Assembly (NCBI RefSeq): GCF_042453785.1
Contig: NC_091661.1
Location: forward strand, 32,169,501-32,233,500
Length of the DNA: 64,000 nt
Reading direction: 5' to 3'
Source of the DNA: Malus domestica
Taxonomy: Eukaryota; Streptophyta; Magnoliopsida; Rosales; Rosaceae
Positions within the stretch are counted from its first letter, which is position 1; each line of letters begins with the position of its first letter. A program made the translations under genes and the position numbers. The notes under the pieces are model-generated. The model ran no database searches. It had not been told where the DNA came from and saw nothing but the letters and a program-made list of their open reading frames with translations. Shown in pieces: positions 1 to 9,075 of the stretch.

Positions 1-150
1 TACGGTCTGGTGGTATTCCTCTTTACTTGGAGTGAAAGGTCTTAGGTTCAAATATCGTGGATGACAAATTTGATACCAAATTAGGCTGCTCATTGTGTGG
101 CTTAGCCGAACTCCCCTCTCCTTAATGTAAAAATATTGATGTACTCAAAA
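1..150 (+). repeat. tRNA-derived SINE, copy 1 (cut by window edge)
   Basis: The sequence matches the copy at 63562-63731 nearly end to end. It has a pol III A-box-like start (GGTCTGGTGGTATTCC), a B-box-like GGTTCAAAT, and ends with TATTGATGTACTC followed by A-rich DNA. The A/B box spacing is that of a tRNA-derived SINE. The left target duplication lies outside the window, so the true start is not visible. Confidence 0.7.
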
Positions 151-154
151 AAAT

Positions 155-600
155 ATAATAATGCTAAAATCGCTTTCAGTTGCCTCATAATGTTACTCTT
201 AATCTTGACGGAAAATATTAGCCAAAAATTTAAAAAAAAAAAAAGCATTTTTTCTCAACAAAAAAAACGTAGGCTAAGCATCACTATTTCTAGGTGATTT
301 TGCAAATTTGTACAAAAATCATTGTAAAATTTATTTGCTTTCACCTTCACCGCAATGTGAGGTTCTCAATTTCATGTAAGACTTTTTATTGATATTCTTA
401 TAGATGGCAGTCCCATTTTGGCTATGTTTGGATCACACTACTATTTTTGTCTATTTATTTTTAGTTTTCGGCATAAATATTCTATTTAAAATACATTTGT
501 TGCTCAATAAATGCTAAAACCACTTTCAATTGCCTTATAAAGTTACTCTTAATCATGAGGGAAAGTATTTAGCAAAAATAAAAAACAATTAATTTTTTGG
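155..600 (+). repeat. Degenerate satellite monomers (about 338-bp family)
   Basis: Diverged copies of the satellite that fills most of 1046-19105. Landmarks are TTTTGCAAATT, CTTTCACCTTCACC and TTTTCGGCATAAATATTCTA followed by GCTCAATAAA. They are more diverged than the copies further right, as expected at the edge of an array. No gene is visible. Confidence 0.7.
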
Positions 601-609
601 GAAAACGAA

Positions 610-760
610 TCAAAATAGCATGAAAACTTTGAGTTTTAATGATAAGGACAAAATAAAGGGTAAAATGAATAGTACCATGATTGACTTTTTAATGTAAAAA
701 TGTGATTTTTTGTTAAAATGAACAATACTTGGAGTTTTCGTTAAAATTCCCTTCATTTTT
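610..760 (+). repeat. Dispersed MITE-like repeat, copy 1 of 4
   Basis: About 145 bp containing AACTTTGAGTTTTAATGAT, AAATAAAGGGTAAA and GTTTTCGTTAAAATTCCC. The same unit recurs near 27997-28142 (+), 28742-28895 (-) and 34637-34788 (+). It has no coding potential. The edges are approximate because terminal inverted repeats and target duplications are not clear. The stretch 761-930 beside it holds nothing recognisable. Confidence 0.65.
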
Positions 761-934
761 CTAAAAAAAACATGGGCACGTTTTGCAATAAAGGCATCAC
801 CATTGGACAAGGAGAAAGGACATCTTTTGAATGAGATGCTCTTCTTGAAGCAGCTGATCATAACACATTTCACCGCCTCTTAGTATAAAAAAATATCGTT
901 TGTTAAAAATAAAAAAACAGTTATAAAAAAACCA

Positions 935-1045
935 CTTAGTATTATGGTCTAGTAATATTCCATTTTATTTGTAAGTGAGAGGTCTTAGGTTCGATTCTCA
1001 CTAACGGCGACTTTGAACCACATTATTGCTAGTCCATTGTGAGGC
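935..1045 (+). repeat. tRNA-derived SINE fragment, copy 2
   Basis: Contains A-box-like TGGTCTAGTAATATTCC and B-box-like GGTTCGATTCTC, followed by the same downstream phrase as the other two SINE copies (GCTAGTCCATTGTGAGGCTT). The 3-prime part is missing and it runs directly into satellite DNA, so this is a truncated copy. Confidence 0.6.
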
Positions 1046-2083
1046 TTTGCACCTTATAAAGTTCTCCTCAATGCTCACAAAAAATATTTCACGCAAATAA
1101 AAAAATGTGCATTTTTCACAAAAAAACGTGGGTCAACACTCATGGTTTTCAGTCGGTTTTGCAAATTCGTATATAAATCATTGTTCAATCTATTTATTTT
1201 CACATTTGCCTCCCTGTGAAGTTTTGAAAATCAAGATGAGACTTTTCGTTGAGATTCTTGAGTGTAGAACCACATTTGACAATGTTCTGGGCCTCACCAT
1301 TATATTTTTCACATATATTTTTTAAGTTTTCGGCTTAAATATTCTACTAAATATACATTTTTTGCTCAATAAATTGAAAATCAACTTCCAAATAGTTTAT
1401 AAAATTTTCCTTAATGTTTGTGGAAAATATTTTGCAAAAATAAAAATTTGCATTTTTTTACCATAAAAACGTGGGTTAACATTCACGATTTTTAGTTGAT
1501 TTTGCAAAATTCTTACATAAATCATCATTCAATCTATTTATTTTTACCATCGCCTCACCGTGAAATTTTGAAAATTAAAGTAAGATTTTCCATTGAGATT
1601 CTTGAGGGTGGAACCCCATTTGACAATGTTTTGGTCCTCACTATTGTATTTTTCACTTATTTTTTTTGTTTTCGACTTAAATATTTTACTAAGTATACAT
1701 TTGTTGCTCAATAAAACCACTTACAAACACCTTATAAGGTTATCCTTAATACTCATGGAACATATTTCGCGAAAATAAAAAATTTGTAATTTCCCTAAAG
1801 TAACGTGGGTTAACACTCACGGTTTTCAGTCGGTTTTGCAAATTCGTACATAAATCACGATTCAATCTATTTATTTTCACCTTCATCTTACTGTGAAGTT
1901 TTGAAAATTAAGGTGAGACTTTCCGTTGAGATTCTTGAATGTGGAACCCTATTTGACAATGTTTTGGGCCTCACTACTATATTTTTTCATTTATTTTTTT
2001 TTTATTTTTGACTTAAATATTCTACTAAATATACATTTTTCGGTCAATAAATCGTAAATCTGCTTCCAAATACTTTATAAAGC
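1046..2083 (+). repeat. Satellite array, about 338-bp monomers, left block
   Basis: Three consecutive monomers. The phrase CGTGGGTTAACA (or close variants) starts near 1126, 1467 and 1803, giving periods of 341 and 336 bp. Monomer types alternate A (GAGTGTAGAACC, GGGCCTCAC), B (GAGGGTGGAACC, GGTCCTCACTATTGTA), A. The array is interrupted at 2083 by an LTR element and resumes at 12002. Short ORFs in it are by-products of the repeat. Confidence 0.85.
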
Positions 2084-2990
2084 TGTGAACACGGAAAATT
2101 CCTGAAACGAAAGAGACAAGAACAACGTGCACAAACAAATATTTGTATTTGATAATTTTGGGTTACAATCTCTCTCAATTTTGATCCTCTGATTCGATCT
2201 CCGTAAGGTGTTGATTTGGTGGGTGTTTCGTTGATCCAAGGGCCGTCGAGGCTTAATCTTGGATGAACAGTTGGAAGTTTCTTCAAAGGGCCGTGGGCTT
2301 AATCTTTGAAGGTGGATTTGAGCGGATCTTCAAGGGCTTTTGGGCTTGATCTTGAAGAAACAGTGATGAACAGATCTTCAAGTGCTTTTAGGCTTAATCT
2401 TGAAGAACGGTTGGATGTGTGGATTTGTCGACGTTTGTTGATCCAAAGGGCCGTTGGGGCTTGATCTTGGAAGAACGATGAACGAAGAACACTTTCTTCA
2501 AGGGCCGTCGGGGCTTGATCTTGAAGGTGGATGATTGTTGATCCAAAGGGCCGTTGGGGCTTGATCTTGGATGAACGGATGATGAACGATGGTGCTTTCT
2601 TCAAGGGCCGTCGGGGCTTGATCTTGAAAGAGTGATGGACGAAGAACGAAGAACGAAGAGAGCTTTCTTGATTCTTCGGGAACCTGGATGCTTGAGAGCT
2701 TCGGAGTTTCAGAGCTTCAGAGCTTCAAGGTGTAATATGAATTGGTTCCCCCCCAAATGAATGAAATGGGCTTGTATTTATAGAATTTTCCAAGGCCTAA
2801 TTTTGAATATAATACCCAGATGAAATAAGTCGTTTCTGCCAGGTGTTGACACGTGTCCTATTTGATGACTTTTCCAACTCATTTCAATTTTCGTTGAGTC
2901 ACACGCTACGTGTAAAATTTATGTAATACATGAGCGTTGACACTTTGATTTATCGGTCAACATTTATTTACCGAAATTTCGATGTCTACA
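2084..2990 (-). repeat. LTR (element-3-prime copy) of retrotransposon 1
   Basis: 907 bp, matching 11095-12001. It contains eight or so copies of a stem-loop unit (see 2230-3690) and a TATA-like box on the minus strand at 2774-2782. The adjoining internal bases on the minus strand (GAAGTGGGGG, about 2993-3002) are purine-rich, as expected for a polypurine tract. Confidence 0.92.
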
Positions 2991-3690
2991 AATGCCCCCA
3001 CTTCAAGGCACGTCGTATACATGTGCTTGTCACGTGTAGGAGATGCGTTTTGAAGTCCCTTACTGTAGATGTCGATCCAAGGGTCGTCGAGGCTTGATCT
3101 TGAATTGGGCTTGAGATTTCTTCAAGGGCTGTTGAGGCTTGTTCTTGAACTTTTGTTTGAAATTTCTTCAAGGGTCGTCGAGGCTTGATCTTGAAGGTTG
3201 AAATTGGACCACAAGGAGCTTCATGTGGTAGATGATCTTTGGCTTTGGTAGTGGATGAATCGGCACGTATTTTGTCGCGCTTGTTGACTTTCCACAGCTT
3301 TGATCTTGAACTGGGTTGAAGGATTTTCTGGATTCCTCCAATTGTTGATTTTCCACAGCTTATTCTTGAACGAGGTTTTGATTCAAGGGTGGTAGACACT
3401 TAATCTTGAATTGGACTTGTGATTTCCTCAAGGGCCGTCGAGGCTTGATCTTGAATTTGGCTGGAAACTTCTTCAAGGGCCGTTGAGGCTTGATTCTTGA
3501 AGGCTGACTCGAACACATGGCAAGCAGGCACGAGGTGAAGGTGACGACTTGTTGCTTTGTTCAATCTTTCTAATTCACACCTGAGCAGTTTGGTCAACGG
3601 TATGATCTTCAAGATTGATGGGCTCTTCTTCCAGTTGGTGACTTGGTCTTTAAGGATTTGATTCAAGGGTGGTGAATCGGCACGTGCAGC
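2230..3690 (-). repeat. Cluster of about 14-16 short stem-loop repeats
   Basis: Units of about 30 bp share a core such as GGGCCGTCGGGGCTTGAT bounded by inverted ends. The ends differ but stay paired: CTTCAAG with CTTGAAG (near 2325, 2377, 2503), CTTCAAAG with CTTTGAAG (near 2283), TCCAAG with CTTGGA (near 2238), TCCAA with TTGGA (near 2438 and 2535). Units continue past the LTR into internal DNA (about 3118, 3163, 3425, 3470). Translating ORFs through it gives only a repetitive product, so the signal is structural. Confidence 0.75.
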
Positions 3691-3699
3691 CCACAACGC

Positions 3700-4886
3700 C
3701 TAGTAAGTCAACCCAAGAATTTGAGGGTCAAAACGAGTTCACCGTCATCAGGCAGATGCGGCATCTTCTCGAGTTCTTCATCTCAGACTCTTTCTGCTGA
3801 GTTGACTGTGCATGCTGCATTCTTCTCTGCTTGTTTCTTCAGGCAGATGTGGCAGCTTCTCGAGTTCATCAGTTCGGACTCCTTCTGCTGAGTTGACCGT
3901 GCAGACTGCATTCTTCTCTGCTTGTTCCTTCTGCACATTGTCTCCACATGCTGCAAGGTATCATTTTCACTTGCCTTATCTGTCCTCCAGGCAGATGTGG
4001 CAACTTCTTTGAAAGTACAGCAGCAGTGGAAGGCGAGTACTCGAGAGCAGTGCCAGGTAGGCAATCAGGGAAGGGTTCCAAGCAGTCGGTTCCTTACCCG
4101 AGTTTGAGTGGAAGTTCCGGCATATTGTTTTCTTTATCCTTGTCTTTGTAGGTAAGAACAAGGACAAAGGAAATGATAAGGAGAACGCATGATATGAGAT
4201 ACTCTTGCTTTCTACCCTGGTGATATGAGATACTTTTGCTTTTGGAGTCATTGGCTTGCAGAGGTACCCCAAGGAATAAGGAACACTGAATGACTCGAGA
4301 GGTTTCGTTGGGAAAGCATTTTTAGAGATGAAGAGATGCTCTGTATGTCTGTCCTGCTACGGAAGGTGAAGGTGGACAGTTATAGGAGGTCCCTTAATAC
4401 CTGTAGAGGTACTATTCTTTCACTTGTGTCGGCAACTAACGCGTGATTGAACAGTAAACTTTCACGTGCTTTCTCCTTCATCGAAAATCTTCGACAAATT
4501 GCCCGTGATTTGCGCAAAGTTGAGTGTGCATATGACAGGTGATGACGCGGCTGAAAAAGACTGGCGCCTCTTCGATATCTGGGATCGGCGCTTCGACAAA
4601 TTGCCCGTGATTTCCGCAAAGCTGAGTTTACGTGTGACGGGTGCCGACGCGTCTGGAAAAGCAAGATGCTTCTCCGATTTCTGAGCTTGCCTCTTCGATT
4701 TTTTAATGGCCTCCTCGAGTTCTGAGCTCGCCTCTTCGATCTCTGAAATCCCGTCGAGTGCTGATTTTTTTATAGAGGCATGCAGTTCGTTTCAAAGCAC
4801 ACTTGAATTTTCGCTTGTGAAAACTCCCCTCTTGTACTTCTAAGATCTTGATTTGTCCGATCTCTTCTTCCTTCAACACTTTGAAA
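3700..4886 (+). other. Non-coding part of the module shared with retrotransposon 2
   Basis: This stretch is the reverse complement of parts of 48830-50340 in the second LTR element. Shared landmarks include the phrase GATATGAGATACTTTTGCTTT (twice here, near 4190 and 4220), AAATTGCCCGTGATTT (twice, near 4495 and 4597) and repeated CTCCTCGAGTT/CTCTTCGATT phrases. It also has a local duplication near 3740-3960 (GCAGATGTGGCA...CTCGAGTTC). No convincing protein is encoded; short ORFs on both strands are shadows. Confidence 0.65.
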
Positions 4887-5553
4887 ATGTCTGGACCCTC
4901 CGACCGTCGTTTTTGATTTGAACCTTGGTGAAGAGGTAGTCCCGTCTTCTCCAGATAACATATGGCGCCCATCCTTCATATCCCCTACTGGTCCTCTTAC
5001 TGTTGGGGATTCGGTGATGAAGAATGATATGACCGCTGCAGTGGTGGCCCGGAACCTTGTCACTCCCAAAGATAACAAACTACTTTCCAGGCGGTCTGAT
5101 GAGTTGGCTGTTAAGGAGTCCCTGGCTCTTAGTGTGCAGTGTGCGGGTTATGTGTCCAACATGGCCCAACGCCTATTTGCTCGAACCCGTCAAGTTGAAT
5201 CGTTGGCGGCTGAAGTGATGAGTCTCAAACAGGAGATCAGATAGCTCAAGCATGAGAATAAACAGTTGCACAAGCTCGCTCACAACTATGCCACAAACAT
5301 GAAGAGGAAAATTGACCAGATGCAGGAATCTGATGGTCAGATTTTACTTGATCATCGGAGGTTTGTGGGTTTGTTCCAACAACATTTGCCTTCGTCTTCT
5401 GGGGCTGTACCGCGTAATGAAGCTCCAAATGATCAACCTTTGGCGCCTCCTCTTCCTGGAGTTCCGCCGAGTGGTGTGGCTTCAAACAGTCAACCTTCGG
5501 CGCCTCTCGTTTCTGGAGGTCTGCCAAGTGGTGAGGCGCCACCTGATCAATAA
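4887..5553 (+). pseudogene. Broken copy of the antisense ORF of the LTR elements
   Basis: Runs opposite to gag. It is homologous over its whole length to the intact ORF at 48153-48827 (-). The start ATG at 4887 begins MSGPSDRR. An extra T in a run near 4909-4914 then shifts the frame compared with the intact copy, the frame is recovered at NLGEE (4918 onward), and a TAG at 5242-5244 replaces a glycine codon. Beyond the stop the same frame stays open with clear homology to 5553. The encoded region is a likely coiled coil (heptad leucines in the MSLKQEIR-LKHEN segment) followed by a Pro/Ser-rich tail. Function is unknown; both lesions argue that this copy makes no full protein. Confidence 0.8.
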
Positions 5554-5559
5554 AGGCTT

Positions 5560-6121
5560 TTGTTTGTTTGCACTTTTTTTTTTTTTTTTTTTTGCATGTA
5601 AATGTTCCTTCTGTAATTTTCCAGCAAAATCAATGAAATGGACTTTATTTCTCTCAATGCGTTTTTTTTTTTTTTTTTTTTGCTATATACATACATATAT
5701 TATGCACACACACATACATACATATTAATTTTTTCACATGGACTGATCCACCATTCCAAAACCTTTTCCCTTTTTTTTTTTGCATGGTGCTAGCCACCAA
5801 GGATCCACTTACTTCTTTATATATATATACACACACACACATATATATATATATAATTTTTTTTTCCTTTCTTTTTCTGCACATGGTGCCAGACGTTTCT
5901 TTCTTTCTTTTTCTGCACCTGGTGCCAGACGTACCATGAAGCCCTTTTTTATTTTTTTTTATTTTTTATTTTTTAATTATTATTATTTTTTCTTTCGTGC
6001 TGGATGCACCACATACATATATATACATATATTTTTATATACACACATATACCTTCTTCTTTTCTTTTTTTTTTTTTTTTTTTTTTTCTTTTTGCTGGCA
6101 CATGGTGCCAGATGCACCATC

Positions 6122-6158
<37 letters not shown>

Positions 6159-6290
6159 ATATTAATTTTTTTTTTCTTTGCACATGGTGCCTGATGCACC
6201 TCTTTTTTATTTCCCTTTTTTTTTCACGTGATGGCAGCACCACTTTGCTCCACCATCCCTTTTTTTATTATATATTTTTTCTGTATAAAT
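5560..6290 (+). repeat. Microsatellite zone with interspersed palindromic GGTGC/GCACC motifs
   Basis: Long T runs, (TA)n and (CA/TA)n tracts (5818-5855, 6127-6154) alternate with a recurring phrase of the type GCACATGGTGCCAGA. Occurrences are near 5783, 5878, 5914, 5999, 6100, 6180 and 6228. The best copies contain an inverted repeat, GGTGC-CAGAT-GCACC (about 6106-6120) and GGTGC-CTGAT-GCACC (about 6186-6200). No protein is encoded; the ORFs here are low-complexity. Confidence 0.65.
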
Positions 6291-6956
6291 TTAGGTGATG
6301 GGTAGAGGATGAGAAGACAAAGCCGACGGGTTCTGCAAGGAGGAGGAGAACGGCGCTGCGGTGGAAGGAGTCGATGCCGAGAGCGCAGAATGTAAGGAGT
6401 CGGCTTCATGATCGGCTAGTCGTTTGACGGCGATCATTGAAGTTCTTCGTCGATTGTGATCATGGTGGCCAGAATGCACTGCCGTTGCTGTCTTCCTGCG
6501 AAGATGAGGACACACTGTTGCCTAAGGACGAGCCGACATGTTGATGTGCCTTGTAGAGGAAAAGATGAAGTAGCTGCAGTCCCGCAACCCCCTCCCTTCG
6601 TTCATATTCGCCGTCAACCGTTTCACGCACACCATGCATGTGTCGCAGTCGCCGCCGCATTTTACCAGCACAAGTGGAGGGCACGGAGAGCTTCCATGGA
6701 GGGCAGGAGAGGAAGTGGGAGGTGGAAGAGAGTCACGGCGGAAAAGCTGAGGATGTTTTGAAGAAAAAAAAGCTTGGACCTTTCTTGTTTGTTTCCGTTG
6801 CTTCTGCACTTTGTGGTACCCGACCCGACCACCATGTACACGACGAAGAACCTCGGGACCAGCCATAGCACAAGCAGCAACTCATGTGATTTTCCGCAAA
6901 AGGACAATCCCAGAACTTTAATTTCCCGCCATGTCCTTCTCCTCCACCCTTGCGCA
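6291..6956. other. GC-richer unidentified insert inside retrotransposon 1
   Basis: Base composition changes sharply from the AT-rich zone on the left. ORFs are open on both strands, but I recognise no domain. A 35-bp stretch beginning GGAGAGCTTCCATGGAGGGC (about 6688-6722) recurs at about 7731-7766, beyond the TYW1 and WRKY pieces, suggesting that the captured block was itself duplicated or assembled from several sources. Confidence 0.45.
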
Positions 6957-7143
6957 GCTCAATCTCCTCGCAGAGGCAAGCTCTTCTTCGTCTCCCAAAC
7001 CGGCATCTCTGAAGCTCCAGCTCGTCGCCTGCTCGATTTTCTGACGTCGAACGACGTCGTCTTCGACCTCGTCGACCCCAGCAATTACTAGCCCGTGGAC
7101 CTGCCAAAGGAAACCCTAGTTCTGATCGTCGCTTCAACGTGGG
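6957..7143 (+). pseudogene. Captured fragment of a TYW1-type gene
   Basis: The frame reads RRGKLFFVSQTG, then RRLLDFLTSNDVVFDLVDPS and, after an in-frame TAG at 7089-7091, DLPKETLVLIVAST. This is the N-terminal flavodoxin-like FMN-binding region of plant tRNA 4-demethylwyosine synthase (TYW1), which makes the wybutosine precursor on tRNA-Phe. The radical-SAM half is absent. The stop sits where the family has an acidic residue, so the piece is a dead fragment. It runs opposite to gag. I recognise the family from memory of plant TYW1 N-termini; an alignment would settle it. Confidence 0.7.
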
Positions 7144-7149
7144 ATGACT

Positions 7150-7815
7150 ACTTGGTGCGACAAGGTTGGGGTCAAATTAATAGGATTAGTTATCTCTCTC
7201 GGTCGAATTGTTAGATAATACATGAACTGTGAGGCTGGAGGCAGCTGAGACAACTGGTGGCCCATAAAGCCAAATTCATGACCCATGACTCCCCCACGAG
7301 GGAATGCAACTGTATGATGACAGTGTTGGCCTTCACATGTGGTAATTGCAGTTGTGGGATCTTGAGAGGAACGCTCAACTCTTTTCTTCACTGTGCATTT
7401 GGTATTTGTGCAGCGATAATAGCTCCTTGGAAATGGGCTATTTAAAAAAAAAAAAAAAAAAAAAAAAAACAGCCTTCTGACCATATTTCCGTCAACGGTA
7501 GCCATCCTCAAGATTATCAACTTCACTCTTTGTCATGAATGCGAATCGTGGCTGCCGGATTCTCTTCGGCCCCTTCATTTTAACCTTACTCGGTATCTCG
7601 GACGGTGGTTTACCACCGGAGCCTGTAGACCTCTCAGGCGGATCCTCGCTGGAGCTCGTAGACACTGACGGATTGGTCGAAGCGGATCCGACAACAGGGG
7701 CCGGGTCGGGGCTTATAAGGAGGCGCTCGGAGAGCTTCCATGGAGGGCAGGAGAGGAAGTGGGAATGGCCAGTGCCGCTGTGGCCACCAGCCTGGCCCGG
7801 TCCTTTCCACAACAT
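7150..7815 (-). pseudogene. Captured, intron-lacking fragment of a WRKY57-type transcription factor
   Basis: On the minus strand the frame reads [33 protein letters not shown] and NLEDGYR, then a TGA (7492-7494) exactly where the invariant Trp of WRKYGQK belongs, followed by RKYGQKAV. A 26-base homopolymer (7444-7469) interrupts the domain. The frame then resumes at NSPFPRSYYRC with a complete zinc-finger pattern C-x4-C-x23-H-x-H and a C-terminal tail. This is the group IIc WRKY domain, closest by memory to WRKY57. Group IIc genes normally carry an intron at the Arg codon of PRSYYRC; here the codon is uninterrupted, which suggests capture from spliced RNA. It has the same orientation as gag. 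Confidence 0.82.
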
Positions 7816-8420
7816 GCCGTACCTGGTGTCAACTTCTTCTTGTAGCCTGACTGCAATGAATAACCATGGGTTCTACTATTGCAGCGAGGATGATTACGAC
7901 GACATTGTTGCCGATTCGGCGAGGGCTGCTGCTCCCGTTGGCGAGGAAGAACAGTGGTCTTATTCTTGGAGCTGGATTTGGACAATAGGATTGGGCTCAG
8001 ACAACCTCCTTTTGATGGGCTTATTGCCTAAACCTTCAAGTTCTGGTCTTCTTCTCAGAGGAAGCAGAAGCAGCAAAACACAGAACAATAACAGAGACTG
8101 AAGCCGCAAAACTCGGACCCAAACAACCCAGAAACCCAAAATTCACAATGCACGATGTACATTCAACATTTCAACCAAACAAGTACGTGCATGTAGCGGA
8201 ACAAGCAAACCCAACAACGATCAGTTAAATTGTAGAGAAAGAGAGAGATTGACCTGCGGAAATCGGAGCTCCTGAGCTTCAAAATTAGGGTTTGCGGGGG
8301 ACGAAGAATTGGGGGCAGGGCCCTGAGAGATTCGCAGCAGCTCAGTGCTCATAAGAGGCCATAAAACTTAAAAGCAAAAGAGGACCTTGGTAATTGGAGC
8401 ACTGTGGTGTGCGGGACAAG
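7816..8420 (-). other. Unidentified captured sequence, possibly a gene 5-prime end
   Basis: On the minus strand, 8340 to 8250 resembles a 5-prime leader ending in a possible donor (CGCAG|GTCAAT near 8255), followed by T-rich intron-like sequence towards 8050. The coding identity is unknown. The open frames on both strands between 7816 and 8100 give no family I recognise. It could be more of the captured WRKY gene or a third source. Confidence 0.35.
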
Positions 8421-8664
8421 TGATAAACATATATATATTATTTCTTTTTTTCTTTTTCTTTTTTTCTTCTTTTTTTTTTTGTAAATACATAATAACATAT
8501 GTATTTATTTATTTATTCTTTTGTAATAAAATTGACTTTCTTTAATAAAACTTTTTTTTTTTGATGTGACTGAACTCGAAAAATTGAACATTCGAGTTGC
8601 CTACGTACCCCTCCAAAGAAGAGATCAAGTCGTAACGTAGTTCAAATACATTTTTTTTTCTTGG

Positions 8665-9062
8665 TATTTTTTTTTTTGGTGCCGTTTGCAGTTTCAGCTC
8701 GTGCAGGCAAGGAGTGTTGGTGTTGCCTTTTAAACTCGTGCAGACCAGGAGCTTAGGTTGTCGCCTTTTATGCTCGTGCGGACCAGGAGCGTTATGCCAT
8801 GCAGTTTAAGCTCATGCAGGCAAAGAGCTTTGTGTCTTGCAGTTTAGGCTCTTACAGACAAGGAGCTTTTGGTGCCGTGTTGCAGTTTCAGCTCGTGCAG
8901 GCAAGGAGCGTTGGTGTTGCCTTTTAAACTCGTGCAGACCAGGAGCTTAGGTTGTCGCCTTTTATGCTCGTGCGGACCAGGAGCATTTGTGCCATGCAGT
9001 TTAGGCTCTTGTGGACAAGGAGCTTTGTGCCATGCAGTTTAGGCTCGTGCGAACAAGGAGCA
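8665..9062. repeat. Tandem repeats with GCTC...GAGC inverted ends
   Basis: Two copies of a unit of about 190 bp (starting near 8678 and 8868, TTGGTGCCGT...GCAGTTTCAGCTCG). Each is made of short phrases of the form GCTCGTGCGGACCAGGAGC. The 4-base ends GCTC and GAGC pair with each other, and the 11-12 bases between them vary. The units lie immediately downstream of the gag stop codon. The preceding 8420-8664 is low-complexity AT-rich DNA. Confidence 0.65.
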
Positions 9063-9075
9063 TTTGTGAATTTTG

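Noticed and set aside
160..2083. Repeated 60-72-aa ORFs on the plus strand
   Set aside because: They recur with the satellite monomer and are interrupted differently in each copy, so they are not conserved as protein.
2299..3696. Several minus-strand ORFs with QDQASTALEE-type repeats
   Set aside because: They are translations of the stem-loop repeat units in the LTR and flanking DNA; frame changes from unit to unit and start or end inside the LTR.
5780..6298. 172-aa plus-strand ORF rich in Phe, Tyr and Ile
   Set aside because: It reads through T-rich and TA-rich microsatellites; no real protein composition.
7257..7445. Plus-strand ORF over the WRKY piece
   Set aside because: Antisense shadow of the zinc-finger half of the WRKY fragment.
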